64,000 bases of DNA from positions 4,402,001 through 4,466,000 of the forward strand of contig NC_079243.1 in the NCBI RefSeq assembly GCF_028009165.1, given 5' to 3'. Both the position numbers and the translations under genes were made by a program. This document shows positions 1 to 10,300 of this stretch, in pieces (positions within the stretch are counted from its first letter, which is position 1; each line of letters begins with the position of its first letter). This DNA is from Akanthomyces muscarius. Lineage: Eukaryota > Ascomycota > Sordariomycetes > Hypocreales > Cordycipitaceae. The notes beneath the pieces are model-generated. The model ran no database searches, was not told where the DNA came from, and saw only the letters and a list, made by a program, of their open reading frames with translations.

Positions 1-667
1 CGCATACAGCAATCAAGTTGGGTCTATACCTTACTAAATTTCTGACAATGCAATGGGCCATGTGGCCGTGTCCAACCTTCGCACCCACCACCACCTTGCC
101 TACCCGATCGTTCGATCCAGCACATCTACCCTTTTCCGCAGCTTCCTCATTCACAAGATCTACGCTGCATCTCCCCGCCTCCTCTGTTGACTCTTTTCCC
201 TGCAATGGGTCCACGGCCGTCGCATGTGACGTTGGACCCCGTCCCATCCCGTCGCCCTCCACGTATGACGTAGGTCGTCGGGCCGGGACGCCAATGTGGA
301 TCGCGGGGAGCATCATCGATCTGGGGCCGGGCATTAATTAAATAAAAAGCAAAAAGCCAAGGGACGTATAACGAATAAGGCTGTTGATGTCACGTCATTG
401 TGCTTTATTTTAGCTTCTTGGCTTTTGAATGTATCTTTTTGTACTCTTTTTGTGTGAGGCTTTGGGCATCAAGAGAGAGCCGCATGCCGTGTTACTTGTA
501 AGCCCGCTTGACACATCCCTGGGGGTGTCACAAACGTCGCAGGACGGTGGCAAGTGGAAGCAAAATGGGTTCAATAGCCTTTGCGGTAGGCATTGCTGCT
601 CGTCTATGGAGTTACTGCTTCACAGCTTGGAGGGTATAGGTCAATGGTACTCTCCAGCGCTCGCTCT
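1..667. other. Intergenic, no gene seen
   Basis: Short open frames occur here but none resembles a known family or has convincing start context. The right end is the 3' flank of the methyltransferase gene on the minus strand. I see no RNA gene or repeat. Confidence 0.5.
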
Positions 668-1604
668 TTAACGCGTATTCGCCTGGCGCATGTCAGCATT
701 CATTCGTAAATCGCCCAAGTGTAGCGGCAGTGTCGACAGTAGCGTGTCTAGCAACTCACCTCCTCCAATCTCCTCCATCTGGCCCGGGATGGCGTCCCAC
801 GGCACGCTCTGGTGCTCCGCGAGCCCCGTCACCCGCAGGCCTGCATCCAGCAGCGCCTGCACAATCTCCCCCATGCCATGGCTAAACTCGGCCGACACCG
901 TATTCTCAAACTCGTGCGGCTCGTGCCGGACATAGGTCGAGCCCTCATCAAAGACCGACGCCTGCCCGCCGCGCTCAAAGTAGGGGTGCTTGACGACCAG
1001 CCTCCCATCCTCGCGCGGCACGTTGTCGTCCAGCGCACAGAGCATCGGATGGGCTTCGCGGATGAACAGCCTCCCGCCGGGGCGGAGCAGCCCGGCGACG
1101 ACGCCGGCCCAGCGCCGAACGTCCGGGATCCAGCACAGCGCGCCGATGCCGGTGAAGACGAGGTCAAAGGCTTGGCTGGGCAGCACGGAGAGGGCAGCGT
1201 AGACCGAGGCTTCGACGAAATCGACCTTTTCGCCGCCGGAGCGGTGCGTGGCGGCGGCGAGCTTGCGCGCCTCGGTGAGGGAGGCCGGGGAGAAGTCGAG
1301 GCCGGTGACGGAGGCGGCGCCGCGCCGGGCGAGGCTTAGCGTGTCGGTGCCAATGTGGCACTGGAGGTGCACGCAGCGCAGGCCGGATATGTCCCCGAGG
1401 AGCGGAATGTCGAACCGGGCCACTTCGGAGAGATAGTTGGGGTCGGCAATGAAGTCTTGAATGTTGTAGTCTGGCGATGCCGCGTGCTGCGGAAGCTGCG
1501 TGTAAGTAGAGGGAGGAGTCTGAGTGTGTTGGTGGGCGACTAACAAGAGGAGCACGCTCATCCCAGTTCTTCCTGTTGAGGCTTTCCCAGTCTACGTTTG
1601 CCAT
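668..1604 (-). CDS. SAM-dependent class I methyltransferase
   Basis: Two exons, complement of 1545-1604 and 668-1486, giving about 292 aa. The start at 1604 (MANVDWESLNRKNWDERAPL) joins in phase 0 across a 58-nt intron (donor GTTAGT, acceptor CGCAG) to HAASPDYNIQ, which restores the usual beginning of this fungal family. Visible motifs are the SAM-binding strand-loop LQCHIGTDTLSLA (motif I), the acidic end of the second strand in VTGLDFS, and LLRPGGRLFIREAHP after the catalytic core. The substrate cannot be told; relatives are annotated only as small-molecule methyltransferases acting in the cytosol. The gene is divergent from the Zn2Cys6 regulator at 2.3 kb and shares its upstream region. 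A downstream in-frame ATG at 1561 would drop the conserved N-terminus, so I reject it. The GTTAGT donor is less common than GTAAGT but normal in fungi. Confidence 0.85.
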
Positions 1605-2322
1605 CTTTTTGTGTTTTGATCAAAATTGCAATGAAATGAAATTAGGAGAAAGTACAGAGTTATAGTATCATGGAGTCAAGTCGGAGCAACGTCTTGATAT
1701 ATCTCGGTGTGTTGATGCTTGCGCTAAGCCCGACTCAGCTCGCCGACGCCGTTGCGATTCTGAAAAGGGTAGCTCGGATAGTCTGCCCGGCCTGATCCCA
1801 ACGGTGTGAATCATACGTATCTTGGCATCAAAATGACACCTTCTATTGCAATGACGGTAGTCTTTCTCTAATTGGCAGGCTCAACGGCTGTGGCTATGGC
1901 GCCCTTACCCTGCGCCTGTTAGTCGGGAATACCAGGCAGGCTGCCTCGAAGTGTTATAAGCGATTAGCAGCCTGCAACTTTACCTGGCAGCTGCAGTGAG
2001 CTCCGTAGATTTGTAGGCGTACCCGTGAGGTTATTGAGCCATGGCAACGCCGATTCACTCACATTGGTCAAAGGTATGTATTTGCTATCTGCACATCTGT
2101 TTTCTGAGTTTGCTCTGGCGCGCTGTGACGTGGGGCGGCCACCGTCTCTCGAACTGACAGCCACCCTGTTTCGCCCACAAATAAAGCCAACTTGAGCATG
2201 ATCACCACCGAAATGCTCAATGGCTGATCCCCAAAATCATAAACCAGTGTTCCCTTTACCCTCGTCTTACTCTAGTCCACCTCACCGGGAAATCAGTACA
2301 TTACGGCGTGCCTTTCCCTAAA
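1605..2322. promoter_or_regulatory. Divergent promoter region
   Basis: About 0.7 kb between the divergent methyltransferase and Zn2Cys6 genes. It must hold both promoters. I see no clear paired CGG motif that would mark a binding site for the adjacent regulator, and no gene. Confidence 0.4.
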
Positions 2323-3801
2323 ATGCACGACTCGCAGTTTCCTCGATCTTGCGATCGCTGCTACGCCACCAAAGAGCGCTGCATCCGAGCTCCCGACTCG
2401 GAGAGCTGCGATCGATGTATCCGTCTCAGTCACGAATGCATCCGAAAGCGCGCTCTCAAACGCCCTGGTAGACGCCCTAAAAAGAATGCACCCTCCATTC
2501 CATCAGCCCCGGTACGCGGTGATGGCGCTTCGTCGCCGAGTCCCGTGTTGGATGATGCGTCAGCGAGCCACGAGACCTCATTGTCGTCGTCGTCGATGGT
2601 CGATCACGTAGTAGCGGACCTTGGGCTGTCGACTGTGGAGGCGAGCCTGTTGCGGACAAGTATCCTCAGCAGCGAGTTTATGGAACAGTTCATCATCGGG
2701 CCGAGCTTTGGCGAAGCGCACCGTGAATACATGGCCAGGCAGTTGCACGACGCGCCTGCGACACTGGGGCATGCCTACGTGGCGAGTGCCATGTCGTGGG
2801 GCGACGACTCGGATGTTGCTTCGCCAGAGCCAGGGTCGAGCACTGCTCGTGTGGAATATTTCGAAAAGATGTACCACCATGCCACAGAGGCAGTGGCTAC
2901 GTTGCGTTCCATGCAGCCGTCCAACGCACGCGAGATGTGTCGTTGCCTTGTCCTCGGCGCCACCATCCTCACGTTTACACTCAAGCTACGGGTCGCCGAC
3001 GCCCGAGCAATCTGCCGCCAGACGCTGGAAATGGCCAAGCCAATATACATGAGTAACGCTTTGCTGGACGGCACATCTCCCGGGGATCTTTCCTTTGCAT
3101 CATGCCTCGTGCTGACGGACATTGCCGAAAGCTTGCTGTTTTGCGAGCCTCCCACACTGCGCTACAGGACGGTTCCCGGGCAGCAGCAGTGCGTGGATCG
3201 CTACGTGGGAGTATCACACAGTTTCTTGCCTCTGCTTTATGATGTGGCAGAGCTGAGTTTCAGACTCAAGGTGGAAAGCGGCAAGGCCGGTGGTCACTCA
3301 GCCGCACTGGCGCGTTTTGCGCTGGTCCACAGCGCCCTGGAGCAAGACGTTCGCAAATGGACGCCTGACGGCCATGGTGGCTTTGCAGTCGGCAAGTTCA
3401 CGTCTACAGAAGTTGCCCATATGCTTTGCCAAGCTGAGGCTGTTCGGAATGCCGCTCGCCTCGTCCTACACCGCCTAAAGCACGGCTTCGGGTCGCAGGA
3501 CGAAGTGGCCGAGGCCATCTCATCACATATTCTGACCTCGCTGAAGATGACTACGTTGGGCACAGGATCTATTCCGCGATGCATCGATTTCCCCTTGATC
3601 GCAGCTTGTCTCGAGCTTGAGAGAAAAAGTGAAAGGGCCAACTATTTTTCGTCCCTGTCTCCCATCTCAAGCTACTCGAGCCCGTTTCACGACAGAACCA
3701 GGGTTATGTTTGATGCCGCCTGGGAGGCTCGGCGAAACGGCCAGTCTCTTTACTGGTATGATCTTTCTGCATTTATCCCCGAATCTTTTACTTGCACTTG
3801 A
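2323..3801 (+). CDS. Zn(II)2Cys6 fungal transcription factor
   Basis: Single exon, about 492 aa. The first ATG is at 2323; the frame is open slightly further upstream but without an ATG. The N-terminus carries a complete binuclear zinc cluster: Cys10, Cys13, Cys20, Cys29, Cys32 and Cys39 in C-x2-C-x6-C-x8-C-x2-C-x6-C spacing, followed by a basic stretch rich in Lys/Arg (residues about 42-57). The rest is the helical, weakly conserved middle region typical of small fungal Zn2Cys6 regulators. It is expected to act in the nucleus on CGG-containing sites. Position suggests it might control the divergent methyltransferase or the secreted hydrolase just downstream on the same strand; this is inference from neighbourhood only. 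No target pathway can be named. Confidence 0.88.
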   Translation: MHDSQFPRSCDRCYATKERCIRAPDSESCDRCIRLSHECIRKRALKRPGRRPKKNAPSIPSAPVRGDGASSPSPVLDDASASHETSLSSSSMVDHVVADLGLSTVEASLLRTSILSSEFMEQFIIGPSFGEAHREYMARQLHDAPATLGHAYVASAMSWGDDSDVASPEPGSSTARVEYFEKMYHHATEAVATLRSMQPSNAREMCRCLVLGATILTFTLKLRVADARAICRQTLEMAKPIYMSNALLDGTSPGDLSFASCLVLTDIAESLLFCEPPTLRYRTVPGQQQCVDRYVGVSHSFLPLLYDVAELSFRLKVESGKAGGHSAALARFALVHSALEQDVRKWTPDGHGGFAVGKFTSTEVAHMLCQAEAVRNAARLVLHRLKHGFGSQDEVAEAISSHILTSLKMTTLGTGSIPRCIDFPLIAACLELERKSERANYFSSLSPISSYSSPFHDRTRVMFDAAWEARRNGQSLYWYDLSAFIPESFTCT

Positions 3802-3982
3802 TTCGCCAAAGGCAGACAATGCATGAACGCTAGCTTTCTACCGTGACCAGATAAATTGGCTGCGCACGGCCGAACCGGTAGTTAACCACGGATGGTAAGG
3901 AAGCTCCACCCAAATTGGTCGACTTACACCACGATCGCCAGACGAGCCGGAAGGTTTCGTCGCAACCCTCCGGCTGGGCGAA

Positions 3983-3989
3983 TATAAGA
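3983..3989 (+). promoter_or_regulatory. TATA-like element, lipase gene
   Basis: TATAAGA about 94 bp before the chosen lipase start codon at 4083, in a short 281-bp intergenic gap. Position and sequence fit a fungal TATA box. Confidence 0.4.
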
Positions 3990-4082
3990 GAATATGAACA
4001 GCTCAACAAATGATTGCCTCGAAAGTGTCAGAGTTTATACTGGGCCACAGACGAAAACACCTATTATCATTCATCTCAAGTC

Positions 4083-5459
4083 ATGCATTGCCAATTTCTC
4101 ATAACCTCGCTGCTGCTCCTCGCCAAAGCCTTTGCCGAGCAAGGATCCAATTACAATGTCAGTCGTGAATTCGCGCTGGCCAATGGCTGCGGAGATGCAT
4201 GCCAGAAGAACATGGCCGCTGCCAACCAACAAGACCTCGAAACCTTTGGCCAAGACTTTGACTTTGACTTTTACAAGACGGCTGCCAACTTTAGCACCTC
4301 CAAAGCCGGCGACGTGCTCAAGCTTCAGCCCTTGGATCCAAAGCCATTGAATATTAGGTCTGGGACCAGCATCTACCGCCTCCAGTACAGCTCCAAGGAT
4401 CTCAATGGCTCCCTGGTTCCTGCTACCGCATTCCTCGCGCTTCCATTCGCACCGCGACCAGCAGCCAAGGACTGCAGCAAAAACAGCAACTCTACCGTGT
4501 ATCCGCTCGTCGCATACGCGCATGGCACAAGCGGCATCTACCGCGGCTGCGCCCCGTCCAACGGGCCGAGCCTGTACGACTATGACAGCTGGCAGCTGCT
4601 CATCGAGCGAGGCTACGCCGTCGTCGCCACCGACTATGCCGGCCTCGGCAGTAACCACACGCTGCACAAGTACGGGAGCTACGTGGCGCAGGCCAACGAC
4701 GTCTACTTTTCCGTCGTCGCCGCTCGAAGAGCCTTCGGTGGCAGCGCCCTCTTCTCCGAGGATTGGATGAGCGTCGGGCACTCGCAAGGCGGCGCCACGG
4801 TGTGGAAGCTGTCCGAGAGCGACCTCGTCGCCCGCGACACGCACTACCTGGGCACCGTCGCGCTTGCGCCCGCCGCGCGGCTCTGGACCATGTTCCGGCT
4901 CAACCTCGAGACCGCGGGCGCCTTCTTGGGCTACGCGCCGTACCACGCCAAGGCGCTGCAGCGCGTCCTGCCCGACTACAACCTCAGCGTGCTCGCGGAG
5001 CCGCTTCGCAAGCGCGTCATAGGCGTGGCGGACACGGCGCAGCTGTGTTTCAGTGGCCTGATGAGCATGAGCGCCGATCTGCCAAGCGACCAGATTGTGT
5101 CCTCGGCGGGCATCCAGCAGGACAATGCCAAATTTCAGGCATGGGAGGATGAAATGTCCCCCGGCAAGGCAGGTCGCTGCAGCTCCGGGCCCGTCCTTGT
5201 TGTCCAGGGCCTGAAAGACACGGCGGTCCTGCCGCAGGCCACGCGCGAGGTGTATGACGACGCGTGCAAGTTGGGGAGCGAGGTGCATCTGCGCGAGTAT
5301 CCGCTCATGGAGCATTCGCCAGTCATTCCAGCGGCAGCTCCGCAGTGGCTCGCTTGGGTTGATGAGAGGTTCGCTCACAAGGCCACGCCTGGTGGCTGCA
5401 GCGCGCGAGTCGAGCGTCCTTTTGACTCTTCGCTCGTCAAGGCGCCCGCTGAGGATTGA
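4083..5459 (+). CDS. Secreted lipase-like alpha/beta hydrolase
   Basis: Single exon, about 458 aa from the ATG at 4083. An in-frame start upstream (4014) would bury the signal peptide, so 4083 is chosen: MHCQFLITSLLLLAKAFAEQ is a typical secretion signal. The hydrolase core shows the oxyanion-side stretch YAHGTSG, the nucleophile elbow GHSQGG (Ser234), a likely catalytic Asp in GLKDTAVLP and a likely catalytic His in MEHSP near the C-terminus. Several N-x-S/T sequons fit secretion. The pattern matches the fungal secretory-lipase group (Candida LIP-like, Pfam PF03583-type). It would hydrolyse ester bonds, probably of lipids, outside the cell. The substrate is not proven by sequence. A long antisense open frame over the same region is a shadow of its GC-rich third positions. 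Confidence 0.85.
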   Translation: MHCQFLITSLLLLAKAFAEQGSNYNVSREFALANGCGDACQKNMAAANQQDLETFGQDFDFDFYKTAANFSTSKAGDVLKLQPLDPKPLNIRSGTSIYRLQYSSKDLNGSLVPATAFLALPFAPRPAAKDCSKNSNSTVYPLVAYAHGTSGIYRGCAPSNGPSLYDYDSWQLLIERGYAVVATDYAGLGSNHTLHKYGSYVAQANDVYFSVVAARRAFGGSALFSEDWMSVGHSQGGATVWKLSESDLVARDTHYLGTVALAPAARLWTMFRLNLETAGAFLGYAPYHAKALQRVLPDYNLSVLAEPLRKRVIGVADTAQLCFSGLMSMSADLPSDQIVSSAGIQQDNAKFQAWEDEMSPGKAGRCSSGPVLVVQGLKDTAVLPQATREVYDDACKLGSEVHLREYPLMEHSPVIPAAAPQWLAWVDERFAHKATPGGCSARVERPFDSSLVKAPAED

Positions 5460-5829
5460 AGCTCGGCTGGTGATGACGGGCCGCCGGATGCAGGTCACAG
5501 CGCCACACGGGTGCTTGACTGGTGGCGGGTTGACCTGGCCAGGGTCTCAGGAGGGTTGTCTGTTGTGCGACAGAGCAGTATTTCAATACCACTGTGTTTC
5601 TTTTTTCAATTGCATTCATTACAGCCTAGTGTTCGTAAACTGCTTGAACTCTAAGTGGTGTAACCTCCCCCACACTACTGCGCCTCTACTAAAAAAAGAA
5701 ACTTCCCCGCCAACTAGAATGGGGTGTCGCCTCGGCGCACGTCTTCCGAAAAATGTATAAAAAGTTTTCCCTATCTGGATGGAAGAGAGACTTGAATCTA
5801 GACTTGCTTGATCCTGTACTGCTGCAGAA
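5460..5829. other. Intergenic gap with ankyrin-gene promoter
   Basis: 370 bp between the lipase stop and the ankyrin gene. It holds the TATA-like element listed separately; nothing else is seen. Confidence 0.5.
5756..5763 (+). promoter_or_regulatory. TATA box of ankyrin gene
   Basis: TATAAAAA lies 67 bp before the ATG at 5830, a good match in sequence and position to a core promoter element. Confidence 0.5.
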
Positions 5830-7127
5830 ATGGATTCGGGCTATCGCGGGCGCGATGCGCTGTCACTCGCCGCCGAGCAGGGAAACGAAGAGGTTGTCAG
5901 GACGGAATTGAATGACTCGGCGGATCCGAACATGCAGGACGCGCGAGATGGCCGCTCGCCCCTATCACGGGCCGCAGAGAACGGCCACGAAAACGTCGTC
6001 AAGATTTTGCTCGAGTTTAACGCCAATGTCAATGCTGTTGTTGGATCCAGTCTCCCAGCATCATCAACTATCCCCGCTCCAGGTGAGACCTTCTCAAGCC
6101 TTCTACTCGATAAAATTGCTGACTCGATGCTTCTTTAGACTACGAATGGTGGACTCCGTTGCTCTACGCCGCAAAGGAGGGCCATGGGGCTGTTGTGCAG
6201 ATGCTGCTGGACAACGGTGCCAGGATAGATTTTTCCGACACGCAAGGACGCACCGCGCTGTCGTATGCTGCAGAGGCTGGACAGACTGATGTCGTCTCGT
6301 TGCTGCTGCAGAGAGGCGCAAACGCAGAAACAGCAGGCAGCAATGGCCAAACTCCATTGTCGCATGCTGCGTCGAGCGGTCATGCCGAGATTGTGCACGC
6401 GCTTCTGGAGAGAGGCGCGGCACCAGATTCTGCGGATCAAGACGACGAATCTCCACTGTCGCACGCTGCCCGCTGGGGGCACGTCGAAGCCGTCCGAGCT
6501 CTGCTGCAAGGAGGCGCCAACGTCGACTCTTCAGACACCTTCGGCCGCGGTCCGATCTCGTACGCCGCAGAGGGCGGCCACGACGGTGTTGTCCAGGCCC
6601 TCCTTGGGGGCGGTGCCAGCGCCGACGCCGAGGATGAAGACTGCCGCACGCCCCTGTCGCGCGCCGTCGAATGCGGCGCCGTCGACGTGGTGCTGCTGCT
6701 GCTCCCCAGGACCAACGATCCAGACCGAGGATCGACGCTCAACTTTGCGGTGGACGACGAGGCCCTGGTGCGGCTGCTGCTCGACGGCGGCGCCAGCCCG
6801 TACTCTGAGCACTACGGGACCGGCAGCGACTGTCCCCTGGCGTTTGCGGCCGAGGCTGGCCGTGGAGATGTCCTCCGCATGCTGCTGGCGCACGGCACGG
6901 CCGACGACGAGCCGGTCAAGCGGAAGCAGTGCGAGTCGGCGCTTCTTTGTGCGGCGACGGAGGGCGCGGCCTCGACCATTGAGATGCTTCTCGCCGAGGA
7001 CGGCGTCTTTCCACACAATGGAGATTCAGCAGAGACGGTAGTGGAAACGGCATTGGGTCTCGCGCGTATCCACGGTTACAGCAATGTCGTTGGCCTTCTT
7101 CAAAGACACATCGGTCATGTCCATTGA
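5830..7127 (+). CDS. Ankyrin-repeat protein
   Basis: Two exons, 5830-6082 and 6139-7127, about 413 aa. The 56-nt intron has donor GTGAGA and acceptor CTTTAG and is in phase 1; the join restores DYEWWTPLLYAAKEGH, an ankyrin unit that neither open frame has alone. At least eight ankyrin-like units are visible, recognised by repeats of the form PLSxAAExGHxxVVxxLLxxGA (for example around residues 10, 42, 90, 123, 156 and 189). Later units are more diverged (AFAAEAGRGDVLRMLL and ALLCAATEGAASTIEMLL). No enzymatic, F-box, NACHT or membrane segment is seen. Ankyrin arrays bind protein partners; the partner and cellular role are unknown. It could be a stand-alone protein or a remnant of a larger NLR-type gene, but both ends look intact (TATA box before, clean stop). 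Confidence 0.85.
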
Positions 7128-7159
7128 CGAAGCACAAGCATTTGGTGGATAAACGTAAG

Positions 7160-7361
7160 CAGCCGTTGTAGAAGGCCCGCGTGTAGTCGAGAGCAGTCTG
7201 TATATTTTAGTAGATCTAGACAGACACTAAACCTGCTCTTGTCTGTACTATGCTGCCCTATAGCCGTTATAGAAGGCCCGCGTGTGGTCGAGAGCAGTCT
7301 GTGTATTTTAGTAGATCTAGACAGACACCAAACCTGCTCTTGTCTGTACCATGCTGCCCTA
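7160..7361. repeat. 101-bp tandem duplication, RIP-like
   Basis: Two head-to-tail copies, 7160-7260 and 7261-7361. They differ at six positions, all transitions and all CpA/TpA or TpG/TpA: 7160/7261, 7168/7269, 7185/7286, 7202/7303, 7228/7329 and 7249/7350. Copy 1 has the TpA form at four sites and copy 2 at two. It lies just 3' of the ankyrin gene and has no coding content. Confidence 0.9.
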
Positions 7362-10300
7362 CATGTGATATAAATCTTGTTCAATGGCAAAGATTGCTTG
7401 TAGAGATTTTTAGGGGAGACCAGGCTAGCGCGTGTGCCAATTACCAATGGCGGCGCTCCTCGGCCGATCCGTCCTATATCGCCACCATGTTAAACCCATC
7501 AGGCAACATTCCGCTGAAATCGCCCCCTTTTGCACGCTGCCACGGCCGTTGACTTTTGTGGCGAAGCATTTGTTCTCTTGGCCTTTTTTTTTTTTTTTGC
7601 CAGACTGTCGGAACTCGCAGGCATGAATCTCAGCGTTGGTTGCACAGCCCAGCAACTAATGACGCTTTGTACCTGTTGGTACCTGGCCTGGCCCAGCTTA
7701 GCTTACGGGGTTTAAGTTGGCCCGCATCATTGAATCCCGTCAGCATAGCAAAAGTCTCACTGCATTTATTACATCCGTAACCGTCTTTCGTCATCTCAGT
7801 GTGGCTTGGATCCTGAATTCAACCCAGTGTCTATCTGATTCGAATTCCTTTATCTTCTTAGACATTTCTTGGGTAGGGAATGCTCCGATGTCGCCATAGT
7901 CGGGATAACCTCCTGTCTAACCGAGCCCAACGCCTCGGGCCTCGTGGCAAGCGATAGCTCACTTTTTGACCTACCCGGTACCACATGACGGGAATTCATT
8001 TGGCGACACTTTTGTACGCCCAGACTTTTGCCAATGACATGCGGACGAGTGCCTGACCCCTATCGGGCGATTAATTCGTCCCTTTTTCTACTTGTATGGC
8101 ATGATTGCCCCCGGGTTGTGCCTTGTTCTACAACGTGGCGAGCAAGGCGGTGGCGTTACTCAACATGCGCAGCTGTCGCCTGCTTACAGGGCCTATTATG
8201 CAGGCCAGCCAATCCAAACCGTACGCTCGGTATTCTGTAGCAGTCGTACAAGCGTGACGTCCTTTCATGCTGTGAGCATCCCCCCCAAAATCAAGCACGC
8301 CCCGAATGCCAGACAGCACAGTGCAAATCCCGGAGATGTCGCTTTTCACGCTGGCGGCAATACTGATCTGCACATCGGTAGTGGTGTGAGTGTGCTGTAC
8401 TAGTTAATGGCAGGCCACTGAAAACGTGCCCCTCAACGTGTCATGGCGCACATCGGCACTTGCAGTAGGAGATCGACCGAAGGACGGCACGAAGACAAAT
8501 AGAAAGAAAAAGGCTGATGAGCTTTCAATGTGCCTTGGGAGCCTTTGTGTACACAAGCCGACAAGTAGGCTGGGCTGCCAACCAGTGACAGGGCAGCCCG
8601 AGGAACTGGGCTTGACTGGTGGCTTGAGCCTGGCGCTTATTAGTGTTTGGCGGTGCATGGTGCTATCATGGGGAATAGGCACCTTGTCTGACATCCTGAG
8701 GCTCTCACGCATATACCTTCTCCTTGTCACCAGGCAAAGGAAACGGCTGAAAGCGAGCTGTCCAAGTTTGGCATTTCGGCTGCGGGCGTCCAGTGCGGAC
8801 CTGGCAATGGAACCCTAGGCACTTATTGGCCTGCATTGCTTTGACCTGTCCCACAGCTGCGTCAGTCACGAACGCATCTGCATGGGACGAGGGGTCAAGA
8901 GCGAGCACCAAGCTACGGGTGGTCGTGACGTGCCGTGATGGTGGTGAGGCTACGACAAGCCCAAACGTCACGGCAGAGGGTCATGGTGTGGTGTGTAGCT
9001 TGATAGTCTATCCATTCAGGAGCTGGAGATGCCCAACCGCTGTGTGCCCATCCCATCACCGGAGCATGGCTGTTTAGAGAAGGGCTTGCATGGAGGCGTT
9101 CGATACTACTCTGTCAGGAACGGCGCATGGACTCTGGTGGTCTAGGTGTGCTATTCTTCCGAGCTGATGGAGCCGCCCTCCACACCACCGCGCGCCGGGT
9201 ACATTCTGAACGCATCTATGCGAGAGCGCAGCATGCGAGGTGATACGGCTATTATGGGCTGCAACTATGAGATGGGTGGCTCGTCATGCTGGCAGAATAT
9301 TGACCAGAGATGGGCAAGAGGGACGGAGCTCCCCACAGCCAATGCAGCCTCGAGAGAGGGGGTGTTGGGTGGCAGCAGACCCAAAAGTCAGATTGAAGCG
9401 ACACGATTGGCAAAGAGGTCGTAACGGTACGCCGGGCCGATGCTAGGGTCGGCTGCAGTAGGGGTACTAAGTATGCCGTACGGATAGTCTGTATGGTGGT
9501 TGACCAGAGGCGGGGGGATGATGTGACGGGAGCGGCCGTAAACGTGGGCTTGCTTTCGTGTCACCTGTAGGCTGTACTGTAGGTCCGACTGGCACCAGCG
9601 GCCCAACCTGGCCGTGCCATGGCAGCTGAGGCATTCCTGCAGGCATTGGTACAAGACGATGGCCAGTTGGCGTGACCTGCCTGATTGCCTGGTGTTGTTG
9701 TCTGGTACATGAGGCTTTGGCTAACGTTGGTGTGTCGGCGGCCGTGTTTGCGTTTGTAGCGGCCCGGATCATGTTTAGTGGTATCCGTAGACACGGCAGA
9801 ATAGGGCTGGCTGGCCACCAAAAAGAGACATGATTCCAACGCGGTTGGCCTGGCCAAGGCAGACCAGATGGAGCTTGCTTGGGGGAAGCTGCTCAGCAGG
9901 TTCTCGTGTTGCCCATGGTTTTGGTCAAGCTGCGGGGGACATGTTCTGGATCGCGGGACAAGAGATATGCGGACGAGGAGAGGAGACTAGACCGGAATGG
10001 ATTGATAATAAATGATGGGCATGGCCAAAACCAATGGAAAGGGACGACGGGAGCCAAGATGCGGAGCAGCTCGTGGCGGACAGGATGGATATCAGTCTGG
10101 AGGCTCTGGAGCTGTGTTGGGGAGTGTTGAGGACGGATGGGATGAGTGGATGATGGGCTTCTAGGCTGTGGCGGTTGGCCAGCTGTAGTGGGCCTCTGCC
10201 ATCCGGAGCAAATCATCAGGGACACTGATTCCAGCACGAATAGCATGTCTGGTTGGATTTATTGTAGATACCTTAGGCACAGTAGTGGCCAACATCCACC

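Noticed and set aside
2308..2322. Upstream GTG extension of the Zn2Cys6 regulator
   Set aside because: Nuclear fungal genes start at ATG; the first ATG at 2323 leaves the whole zinc cluster intact.
4071..5498. 475-codon open frame on the minus strand opposite the lipase gene
   Set aside because: Arg/Gly/Val-rich with no family pattern; it is the antisense shadow of a GC-rich coding exon with a clear signal peptide and GHSQGG on the plus strand.
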